A DNA stretch of 6,050 nucleotides, taken from Bryobacterales bacterium. Its GTDB lineage: Bacteria; Acidobacteriota; Terriglobia; Bryobacterales; Bryobacteraceae. The stretch spans positions 1 through 6,050 of the forward strand of contig SHUN01000206.1 of assembly GCA_009697495.1 (NCBI GenBank). Reading direction: 5' to 3'. The position numbers were made by a program, and so were the translations under genes. The notes under the pieces were generated by a model. The model ran no database searches. It had not been told where the DNA came from and saw nothing but the letters and a program-made list of their open reading frames with translations. Positions 1 to 6,050 of this stretch are shown piece by piece; the stretch's first letter is position 1; each line of letters starts with the position of its first letter.

Positions 1-1
1 C

Positions 2-658
2 AACCTGCAAGTGGCATGGGGCAATATTGCCGTGCGCGCTAAGAAGTATGACGAAGGCGTAGCCATGTTCCGCAGAGTGCTTGCCGGCGATCCGAAAAAC
101 TTTGACCTGTACATGCGGGTTGCTGAAGGCCTCCGGCAAAAAGGTGACCTGGCCCAAGCGATTGAGGCATGGAAAAACGCCGGCGAGTTGATGCCGAATC
201 ACATCACGCCACTCATCAGCCGCGCCATGGCGTTGGATCAGGTGAACCGAAGGTCGGAGGAGGCGCCGCTTTATCTACAGGTGTTAAAGACGGAGCCGGA
301 CAACGTTGTGGCCTTGAATAACTACTCGTTCTACCTGGCCGAACAGGGAAACGATTTGGACTTGGCGCTGACATACGCGCAGAAAGCCAAGTCCAAGGCC
401 CCGGCCGATCCCCTGATCGCCGATACTCTGGGATTCATTTACCTCAAGAAGAACTTGCCGCAGAACGCCGCTTCCATCTTTTCAGAATTGACCGGTAAAT
501 ACCCCAAAGTAGCCTTATTCCATATTCGGCTGGCCACGGCCCATTTCCAGGCGGGCGACAAAGCCAAGGCTAGAAAAGTGTTGGACGATGCCAGGAAAAA
601 TAATCCAACCAAAGGCGACCTGGACGAAATTCAAAAACTTGCCGGCAAGCTCGGTTAG
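2..658 (+). CDS. TPR-repeat protein, C-terminal part (5' end outside window)
   Basis: The frame is open to the left edge, so only the last 218 residues are visible; a GTG at position 11 is in frame but is unlikely to be the true start. The visible part is almost wholly tetratricopeptide repeats: about six helix-turn-helix units of roughly 34 residues, near residues 1-33, 34-67, 68-101, 102-136, 137-170 and 171-204. They show TPR spacing of small and aromatic residues and a Pro at or near unit ends (DPKN, MPNH, EPDN, APAD, YPKV, NPTK). TPRs form superhelical scaffolds for protein-protein contacts and carry no catalysis. The segment with LNNYSFYLAEQG followed by DTLGFIYLKK resembles the C-terminal repeats of large TPR (lipo)proteins, including those found near exosortase loci, but such repeats are too degenerate to assign a function. 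The stop lies 16 bases before the next gene, so the two are probably co-transcribed. Confidence 0.85.
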   Translation, partial: NLQVAWGNIAVRAKKYDEGVAMFRRVLAGDPKNFDLYMRVAEGLRQKGDLAQAIEAWKNAGELMPNHITPLISRAMALDQVNRRSEEAPLYLQVLKTEPDNVVALNNYSFYLAEQGNDLDLALTYAQKAKSKAPADPLIADTLGFIYLKKNLPQNAASIFSELTGKYPKVALFHIRLATAHFQAGDKAKARKVLDDARKNNPTKGDLDEIQKLAGKLG

Positions 659-660
659 GC

Positions 661-670
661 GGGGAAAGAG
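661..670 (+). promoter_or_regulatory. Ribosome binding site deciding the start of the large cytochrome gene
   Basis: The purine run GGGGAAAGAG lies just after the TAG of the TPR gene and four bases before the ATG at 675. It is the only good Shine-Dalgarno-like sequence near the possible starts. It favours 675 over the in-frame ATG at 588, which lies inside the TPR gene and would put 29 polar residues in front of the hydrophobic export signal. Confidence 0.6.
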
Positions 671-674
671 TTTT

Positions 675-3600
675 ATGCGGCCGAACGCGTTTCGGGCAAT
701 CCTTTTTATCTTTTGCGGATTTGCCGCCCTCACCCAGCCCTCGCCGGTCTGGAGGCGATTGTTGCCGCCAGGTTTCCATCCGCTCCCGGCTCCGGAGGCT
801 CGCCATACCTATAGCGTGCTGGTTTCAGTCCCGATTCCCGGCGAGCAAAGGGTCGCGGGCGGCGTCCGGATCCTGGCCGGAGAAACGCTGCTCGTCGAAA
901 AACCGTTGAACGCCGGCGACCCGGATCTCTATACCCTCATTCACGGCGCTTCGGCGATGCGGATGGAGTTAACCACCCCGGCCGCGGTGCAGTTGATCGA
1001 TCTCGGCGTCGCTCCCCATTTGGAAGCCGAGCCGAACAACTCCTGGTCCGCCGCCAACCCGATTGAACTTGGGAAAACGATCTGGGCCTCCGGCGACGAA
1101 GCGCCCTACATACCGGCCGCAATCAGCCTGCGGATCGAGCCGAACCCGCACGAAGACTGGTACCGTTTTGAGTGGCGCGGGGCCAAGCCGCAGTTAGTCT
1201 ATTTCAGCCTGGAGTTATTGGACCGTGACAACATTCCGGTCGATATCAGCGTTCACCGAACCGAAAATGGACAACTGCGGGAATTCGCCGAGGGCGAGGA
1301 TCCTGTCACCATCCCGCACGAGGTACAGGCGCTACCCGGCAACAAGTTCACCACGCGCATTCTCAAGCAGCCCGGAACCTATTATGTCCGCGTCAAGCTC
1401 ACCCATCCCTTTTACCGGCTCCGAACTCGCGTCTACGATGCGCCGCCCTACGCCGATCCCCGCCAGGCTGTGCAGGCGGCCGTCGATTATCTGATCGGCG
1501 CCGGCGACTCCTGGCACGCCAACACCCCCCGCCGCGGCGGCCTGTTCCATCGCGTCTCCAGCAACCATCAGGAGACTACTCTTTGCGTCGCCTGCCACGC
1601 CACCCATTTCACCCAACGCGCTCAACTGTACGCCGTTCGCCAGGGCTACAACGTCAATTACCCCCACCAGCTTTCCTTCCTCGCCGAGCGCTTCTATAAC
1701 AACCCGCGGCCCTTCTACGGCTTTGAAGCCGAAGGCGCAGTCTGGTCGCGCGTCATCTCCGCTTCCGCCAATGTTCTCAGCCGGATGTCGCATCTTATGC
1801 GTATCTATGAATCGGAGCTGACCCACGATCCGCGCCCGGCCTATCACAGCGGAGTCGCGGCCTACTTAGGACTTTATTACAAAGACCGCGTGAAACTTCC
1901 TGGTGACGAAACCAACGGGAACACGCCCCTGGTGAGCACCTACGAGGTCGCCTGGTATTCCTGGGAGACAACGCGCGACGCCCGGATCGCGGCGCTGATC
2001 GAACAGGACCATGAGATCAAGAACACCATCGATCTCTGCTACCAGACGCTCGCGCTGGCGGCGATCGACAAGACCCGCCACGCCGCCAAAATCCAAGCAA
2101 ACGCCGAGCGATTGCTGCAACTTCAGCGACCCGACGGCCAGTGGTCGGCGCGTTTTGACGAAAAATCGTTCCCGGTGGACTTCCAGACCGGCCACGCCTT
2201 GTGGGCGCTGCACGCCGCGGGCATTCCGCGCGACAATCCGCAGGTGGCCAAAGGCTTGGGCTATTTGCTGAGCCGTCAACAGCCCTTCGGCGGCTGGCTG
2301 GATCCTCTGCAGACCTACGAAAACTTCCGCACGCCGTTCCGCGAAACACAGATGGCGGTATTGGCGCTCAGCGCCTATTATCCAGCCCAAACCGCCGGGC
2401 CGAAATGGGGACGGACACCGGTCGGTCCGTTGAAAACGCTCGATGATCTAAATGAAATTTGGGATGTTCCCGATCCGGCGCGTTTACGCGAGATTGAAGC
2501 GTTGACAACCGTCCCGGAGCCCCTGTTCCGTGCTCAGGCGCTGGAAACATTGGGGCGTCTGGGCCGCGCCGAATCGCTGCCCGTCATCGGGGCGAGGCTG
2601 GACGATCCCAGCAAACTCGTGATGCGCGCCGCCGCCTGGGCCATGCGGCAGGTCTACAGCCGCCGTCCCGAGGCGTCAACGCAACCCCTGCTAAACGCCC
2701 TGCAATCCAACGGCGAACGCGAACGCTGGTCGGCGACCCGCGTCTTCGCCACCCATTTTTCCGCGCTCGCCAAGCGCGATGCATTCGCCCCGATTCTTGC
2801 TAAGCGGATCGGCGACATCAGCCCCGCTGTGGCCATGCAAGCAGTCAAAGCCGCTTGGCAGTTTTGGTATTGGACTCCCTCGCTTCCGTCGCGCGAGATT
2901 CTCGAAGACGCCATTCTCGCCGCCATGGCCAAGCCCCAGCACCCCTGGGTGGAACGCAGCTTGAAGGAAGCCGTTTACAACCTCGCCGACGAAAATATCC
3001 GCTATTTATACAACAACTGGGTCCCCGGTCTGGCCCTTCCGGCCGACCGCGAACGCGCCATCCGCGGCCGCTTGTCCATTGAAGACCGCCTGGCCACGAA
3101 GTTCGCCAAAATCCTCGAATCCGGCGATCGCCAACAGGTCCAATGGCTCCTTGCCGGCCTTAGCGAATTCGAACTGCGTCGCGGCGACGTGTACGACCCC
3201 ACGGCGGACCGCTCCGCCAAGTTCAACGGCGTCTATAACCGCATCGGCAACGACGTCGAACAGATCGTCTTCTTCGGCGCCGCGAATGACCGCATGGCGA
3301 AAGCGCTCGCTCCCCATCTGAAAAGCGACGATCCGGAAACCCGCCGCCTGGCCCTGCTCGCCGGGCAGATGTTGCGCGATGCCGCCTTCGGCGAAGTTTC
3401 CAAAATCGCCGGCCCGCCCAACGCCGCCCGCGATCCCATTCTGCAAGCCGTCAAGGCCGCCCAACCCGCGCCCCCGCCCAGAGCCGCCGGCGCTCGCGCC
3501 CGCGCCGGTACCGCCCGCCCGGATGACGATTACTTCCGCGGCTACGTGGAACCCGTTCTCACCACCCGCGGTAAAGACGGCCAGGCCTGCGTTCACTGCC

Positions 3601-3824
3601 ACGCCACGCATACGCTCTTTAACGCCACCCTCGGCACCGCCAAAAACGTAATCAACGCCGAAGACCCCGAAAGCAGCCTGCTTCTGGTCAAACCCACCTC
3701 GACCGCCGAAACCGAAGGCGTCGTCAACGCCAGCAAAGCCGCCCACGGCGGCGGCGTCCGTTTTGAGAAAGGCTCGCCGGAATACAATACGATTCTGAAT
3801 TGGATTCGCGGTACAAAACCCTAA
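675..3824 (+). CDS. Large exported multidomain di-heme c-type cytochrome-like protein
   Basis: 1049 residues from ATG 675, chosen for its Shine-Dalgarno sequence and the signal it exposes. Residues 1-20 are basic then hydrophobic (RAILFIFCGFAALT), an export signal or N-terminal anchor with no clear cleavage site. Residues about 117-255 resemble a PPC beta-sandwich (EPNNSWSAANPI near the start, DWYRFEW, YYVRVKL near the end). A heme site CVACH lies at 304-308. Residues about 258-570 look like an alpha/alpha toroid of the terpenoid cyclase/prenyltransferase class, with QW-like motifs LQRPDGQW (483-490) and QQPFGGW (535-541). Residues about 602-905 are HEAT-like helices. A Pro/Ala/Arg-rich linker (about 920-950) leads to a C-terminal cytochrome c domain with CVHCH at 972-976 and an ending (AHGGGVRFEKGSPEYNTILNWI) like many Acidobacteria/Planctomycetes cytochromes. 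CxxCH attaches heme outside the cytoplasm, so the protein should be periplasmic or surface-exposed. An electron-transfer or redox role is inferred; substrate and partners are unknown. Confidence 0.85.
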   Translation: MRPNAFRAILFIFCGFAALTQPSPVWRRLLPPGFHPLPAPEARHTYSVLVSVPIPGEQRVAGGVRILAGETLLVEKPLNAGDPDLYTLIHGASAMRMELTTPAAVQLIDLGVAPHLEAEPNNSWSAANPIELGKTIWASGDEAPYIPAAISLRIEPNPHEDWYRFEWRGAKPQLVYFSLELLDRDNIPVDISVHRTENGQLREFAEGEDPVTIPHEVQALPGNKFTTRILKQPGTYYVRVKLTHPFYRLRTRVYDAPPYADPRQAVQAAVDYLIGAGDSWHANTPRRGGLFHRVSSNHQETTLCVACHATHFTQRAQLYAVRQGYNVNYPHQLSFLAERFYNNPRPFYGFEAEGAVWSRVISASANVLSRMSHLMRIYESELTHDPRPAYHSGVAAYLGLYYKDRVKLPGDETNGNTPLVSTYEVAWYSWETTRDARIAALIEQDHEIKNTIDLCYQTLALAAIDKTRHAAKIQANAERLLQLQRPDGQWSARFDEKSFPVDFQTGHALWALHAAGIPRDNPQVAKGLGYLLSRQQPFGGWLDPLQTYENFRTPFRETQMAVLALSAYYPAQTAGPKWGRTPVGPLKTLDDLNEIWDVPDPARLREIEALTTVPEPLFRAQALETLGRLGRAESLPVIGARLDDPSKLVMRAAAWAMRQVYSRRPEASTQPLLNALQSNGERERWSATRVFATHFSALAKRDAFAPILAKRIGDISPAVAMQAVKAAWQFWYWTPSLPSREILEDAILAAMAKPQHPWVERSLKEAVYNLADENIRYLYNNWVPGLALPADRERAIRGRLSIEDRLATKFAKILESGDRQQVQWLLAGLSEFELRRGDVYDPTADRSAKFNGVYNRIGNDVEQIVFFGAANDRMAKALAPHLKSDDPETRRLALLAGQMLRDAAFGEVSKIAGPPNAARDPILQAVKAAQPAPPPRAAGARARAGTARPDDDYFRGYVEPVLTTRGKDGQACVHCHATHTLFNATLGTAKNVINAEDPESSLLLVKPTSTAETEGVVNASKAAHGGGVRFEKGSPEYNTILNWIRGTKP
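1023..1439 (+). other. PPC-like beta-sandwich domain within the cytochrome
   Basis: Residues about 117-255. The opening EAEPNNSWSAANPIELGKTI, the central DWYRFEW and the closing GTYYVRVKL fit the pattern of the bacterial pre-peptidase C-terminal domain: EPN(D/N), then a strand with D-x-Y-x-F, then a strand ending Y-x-(V/L)-x-(V/L). In other exported proteins this fold is an accessory or binding module. Assigned by eye, with approximate boundaries. Confidence 0.5.
1446..2384 (+). other. Alpha/alpha-toroid (terpenoid cyclase/prenyltransferase-like) region within the cytochrome
   Basis: Residues about 258-570. Helix-rich sequence with repeated short units of the form helix, L-L-x-x-Q, (D/F)-G-x-W: AERLLQLQRPDGQW at 477-490 and LGYLLSRQQPFGGW at 528-541, each followed by an aromatic or polar stretch and another helix (TGHALWALHAAG; ETQMAVLALSAYY). 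This is the look of squalene-cyclase and prenyltransferase barrels. I see no DxDD acid motif of squalene-hopene cyclases, so cyclase activity is not supported; the toroid may be a scaffold. The first heme site lies in its first third. Confidence 0.45.
1584..1598 (+). other. c-type heme attachment motif 1 (CVACH)
   Basis: Codes for Cys304-Val-Ala-Cys307-His308, the covalent heme c site, followed by ATHF. His308 would be the proximal iron ligand. The second axial ligand cannot be told from sequence; nearby candidates are His311 and His331. Confidence 0.8.
2478..3389 (+). other. HEAT-like helical repeat region within the cytochrome
   Basis: Residues about 602-905 are helix pairs of the HEAT type. 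The clearest are LFRAQALETLGRLG followed by ESLPVIGARLDDPSKLVMRAAAWAMRQV (617-660) and HLKSDDPETRRLALLAGQML (881-900), which show the D-x-x-x-x-V/T-R-x-x-A-(A/L) signature. Units between them are more diverged. Such repeats normally form a curved protein-binding surface. Confidence 0.5.
3588..3602 (+). other. c-type heme attachment motif 2 (CVHCH)
   Basis: Codes for Cys972-Val-His-Cys975-His976 in the C-terminal cytochrome domain, followed by ATHT. The surrounding pattern (YVEPVL about 15 residues before it, SLLLVKP and HGGGVRF after it) is that of single-heme domains in many exported proteins of Acidobacteria and Planctomycetes. His1024 in the HGGG motif is a possible second axial ligand (inference). 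Confidence 0.85.
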
Positions 3825-3829
3825 TCACC

Positions 3830-4495
3830 ATGCTCCGTCACCCTGCCGTGCCCTACGTCCTGCCGTTTGCCGTCTTCCTGCTATTCCTGGCGTTGCAGCC
3901 CTATAATCCGCTGCCCGGCCCAGTGGAGCAGGTCGTCCGTGTCGCCATCCTCACCGCCGTCATCTGGTACTTCTCTCGCTCAGTCCTCGACTTGCGGCTG
4001 GCCTCCCCGTTGACGACCGTAGCCTTCGGCATCGCCGTCTTCATCCTTTGGATCCTCCCCGATATCCTCTTCACCGGCTACCGCGGCCATTGGCTCTTCA
4101 CTAACTCCATCTTCGGCGCTGTATCGAGTTCCATTCCCTCCGAAGATCTCCGCTCACCGCTCGTCCTACTCTTCCGCACCCTGCGCGCGGCCCTGCTCGT
4201 CCCCATCATTGAGGAACTCTTCTGGCGTGGCTGGCTCATGCGCTGGCTCGATAATCCGGACTTCGAAAAAGTGCCCTTCGGCCGCTACGCTCACCAGGCA
4301 TTCTGGATCTCGGCGGCGCTTTTCGCCTCCGAACACGGCCCCTACTGGGACGTCGGCCTCCTGGCCGGCGCGGCCTATAACTTCTGGGCGATCCGCACCA
4401 AACGCCTCGGCGATTGCGTGCTCGCCCACGGCGTCACCAACCTCTGCCTATCGGTCTACACCATCGCCACCGGCAAATGGGAATACTGGATGTGA
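3830..4495 (+). CDS. CPBP-family (CAAX-like) intramembrane protease
   Basis: 221 residues and strongly hydrophobic, with several membrane segments (about residues 8-23, 35-48, 62-80, 110-127, 157-167, 175-188 and 199-212). All three motifs of the CPBP/Rce1-like glutamic intramembrane proteases are present: E128-E129-x-x-x-R133, F165-x-x-x-H169 and H200-x-x-x-N204. The sequence around VPIIEELFWRGWLMRW, the tail VTNLCLSVYTIATGKWEYW and the length match the CAAX-protease-related family linked with exosortase/PEP-CTERM genomes (TIGR03008 as I remember it). The substrate is unknown; a role in processing or maturing envelope proteins is inferred. ATG 3830 follows the cytochrome stop by five bases and lacks a clear Shine-Dalgarno, so translation is probably coupled. 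An in-frame TTG at 3800 would add ten polar residues and overlap the upstream gene; I judge it less likely. The stop overlaps the GTG start of rlmH by four bases. Confidence 0.88.
   Translation: MLRHPAVPYVLPFAVFLLFLALQPYNPLPGPVEQVVRVAILTAVIWYFSRSVLDLRLASPLTTVAFGIAVFILWILPDILFTGYRGHWLFTNSIFGAVSSSIPSEDLRSPLVLLFRTLRAALLVPIIEELFWRGWLMRWLDNPDFEKVPFGRYAHQAFWISAALFASEHGPYWDVGLLAGAAYNFWAIRTKRLGDCVLAHGVTNLCLSVYTIATGKWEYWM
4492..4495 (+). promoter_or_regulatory. GTGA stop/start overlap (protease to rlmH)
   Basis: The bases GTGA hold the GTG start of rlmH and the TGA stop of the protease gene. No strong Shine-Dalgarno lies at normal distance; the best purine run is AAATGGGAA at 4475-4483. This points to termination-reinitiation coupling. 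Confidence 0.55.
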
Positions 4496-4911
4496 AGATC
4501 TTCGTTTATTTCATCGGCCGTCCCAAGGACCCCCACGCCAACGCCATCGCCGATGACTTCCTCACTCGCGCCAACCGCTTCGCGCCCTGCGAAATGCGCG
4601 AGATCAACCCCGCCAAATTCGACATCTTCACCCGCCATCCCGCCGCTCGCAAAATCTTCCTCGACCCCCTCGGCAAAGAGCTCGATTCCCCAAACTTCGC
4701 AAAAATTCTCGACACCGCCGCCATGCAGGGTCAGGATCTGGTTTTCCTCATCGGCGGTCACGACGGCCTGACCCCCGAACTGCGCCAAAAAGCCGATTTC
4801 CTGCTCTCCCTCGGCCGCATGACATGGCCCCACGAACTCGCCCGCGCCATGCTCGCGGAACAGATCTATCGCGGTTTCGCCATTCTAAGGAATCATCCGT
4901 ACGTGCGATAA
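4492..4911 (+). CDS. rlmH: 23S rRNA (pseudouridine(1915)-N3)-methyltransferase RlmH
   Basis: A small SPOUT-class (trefoil-knot) methyltransferase that uses S-adenosylmethionine to methylate N3 of pseudouridine 1915 in helix 69 of 23S rRNA on assembled 70S ribosomes, in the cytoplasm. From GTG 4492 it has 139 residues, somewhat under the 155-160 usual for the family. Visible family marks are MKIFVYFIGRPKD at the N-terminus, LDPLGKELDSPNFA (57-70), the SAM-pocket loop FLIGGHDGL (85-93) and the C-terminal block MTWPHELARAMLAEQIYRGF ending NHPYVR, which matches the NHPYH(R/K) ending of known RlmH. GTG 4492 puts V/M-K-I at the N-terminus as in other family members and overlaps the protease stop by GTGA. 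An in-frame ATG at 4477 would add five residues (MGILD) and cannot be excluded. The missing length lies in the first half, not in the SAM or C-terminal parts, so the enzyme should be active. Confidence 0.93.
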   Translation: MKIFVYFIGRPKDPHANAIADDFLTRANRFAPCEMREINPAKFDIFTRHPAARKIFLDPLGKELDSPNFAKILDTAAMQGQDLVFLIGGHDGLTPELRQKADFLLSLGRMTWPHELARAMLAEQIYRGFAILRNHPYVR

Positions 4912-4919
4912 GCGATAAT

Positions 4920-4925
4920 GAAAAG
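4920..4925 (+). promoter_or_regulatory. Weak ribosome binding site of accD
   Basis: GAAAAG ends five bases before ATG 4931. It matches the Shine-Dalgarno only loosely but is the only purine run in the 19-base gap between rlmH and accD. Confidence 0.35.
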
Positions 4926-4930
4926 TAGAT

Positions 4931-5784
<854 letters not shown>

Positions 5785-5788
<4 letters not shown>

Positions 5789-6050
5789 AACTCCTTCTTT
5801 TCCTCCTCGCGTTGACGGCCGCGGCCGCCGATTTCGACGTGCTCATTCGCAACGGCCGTGTGATTGACGGCACCGGCAACCCCTGGTACCGCGCCGACGT
5901 CGGCGTGAAGAACGGCCGCATCGCCGCCATCGGCAACCTCGCCGCCAAGTCGGCCGATTCAACCATCGATGCCGCCAATCGCGTCGTTACCCCCGGATTC
6001 ATTGACGTTCACACCCACGTCGAGGGCGCTGTCGAACTCAATCCCATGGG
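5785..6050 (+). CDS. Exported amidohydrolase, N-acyl-D-amino-acid deacylase type (3' end outside window)
   Basis: Only the first 88 codons are visible and the frame is open to the right edge. GTG 5785 gives MKLLLFLLALTAAAA followed by DFDVLIRNG, a short signal peptide with an Ala-rich cleavage region near residues 13-16, so the enzyme is probably periplasmic. Then come the first strands of the amidohydrolase fold: FDVLIRNGRVIDGTGNPWYR, ADVGVKNGRIAAIG, and the metal-binding signature TPGFIDVHTH with H76-x-H78. The G-T-G-N-P-W-(Y/F)-x-A-D wording is typical of D-aminoacylase/N-acyl-D-amino-acid deacylase (COG3653), zinc enzymes that release D-amino acids from N-acyl forms. Dihydroorotase- or hydantoinase-like relatives share HxH, so the exact substrate is open. 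The overlap with accD is positional; I know of no metabolic link. Confidence 0.85.

Noticed and set aside
588..674. Longer N-terminus of the cytochrome from ATG 588
   Set aside because: It would overlap the TPR gene by 71 bases, add 29 polar residues ahead of the export signal, and has no ribosome binding site, whereas ATG 675 has one.
1446..2384. Active squalene-hopene cyclase
   Set aside because: QW-like repeats are present, but I find no DxDD motif and the overall size and heme site do not fit; only the fold resemblance is kept.
3006..3746. 246-codon open frame on the minus strand opposite the cytochrome gene
   Set aside because: Low-complexity Gly/Ala/Val-rich translation, antisense to the conserved C-terminal cytochrome domain; a codon-bias shadow.
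4496..4530. Possible terminator or promoter between the protease and rlmH
   Set aside because: The genes overlap, and no stem-loop with a T-run or convincing -35/-10 pair is visible.
5811..5831. GC-rich palindromic run (GCGGCCGC) as a terminator or operator
   Set aside because: It falls within the Ala-rich signal peptide codons of the amidohydrolase, has no T-run after it, and is explained by repeated GCC/GCG codons.

Overview
The window is a compact, G+C-rich stretch of bacterial chromosome with every recognisable gene on the + strand. Six genes follow one another: the 3' end of a TPR-repeat protein, a very large exported di-heme c-type cytochrome-like protein, a CPBP (CAAX-like) intramembrane protease, RlmH (23S rRNA pseudouridine methyltransferase), AccD (acetyl-CoA carboxylase carboxyltransferase beta subunit), and the 5' end of an exported amidohydrolase of the N-acyl-D-amino-acid deacylase type. 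Gaps are +16, +5, -4, +19 and -4 bases, so the layout looks like one continuous transcription unit whose ends both lie outside the window. No gene-free stretch exceeds 20 bases, and I see no RNA gene, insertion sequence, CRISPR array, internal promoter or terminator.

The organism is probably an acidobacterium (Solibacter/Bryobacter-like), with another soil- or sediment-type bacterium that makes large exported c-type cytochromes as the alternative. This rests on the G+C-rich coding with C/G-ending codons, the cytochrome with a C-terminal domain of the style common in Acidobacteria and Planctomycetes, and a CPBP protease resembling the type associated with exosortase/PEP-CTERM organisms. It is inference, not proof.

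Region by region: 2-658 is a run of about six TPR units. 675-3824 encodes a 1049-residue protein with, in order, an N-terminal export signal, a beta-sandwich resembling the pre-peptidase C-terminal (PPC) domain, a first CxxCH heme site, an alpha/alpha-toroid resembling terpenoid cyclases/prenyltransferases, HEAT-like helical repeats, a Pro/Ala/Arg-rich linker and a C-terminal cytochrome c domain with a second CxxCH. 3830-4495 is a 221-residue membrane protease with its EExxxR, FxxxH and HxxxN motifs intact. 4492-4911 is rlmH, 4931-5788 is accD, and 5785-6050 begins a metal-dependent amidohydrolase.

The genes do not form an obvious single pathway. rlmH and accD are housekeeping genes (ribosome maturation; fatty acid synthesis). 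The TPR protein, cytochrome and protease look like envelope functions, and the last gene is probably a periplasmic hydrolase of acylated D-amino acids. Twice a GTGA overlap joins a stop codon to a GTG start, which suggests translational coupling. The least explained and most interesting object is the large di-heme protein.
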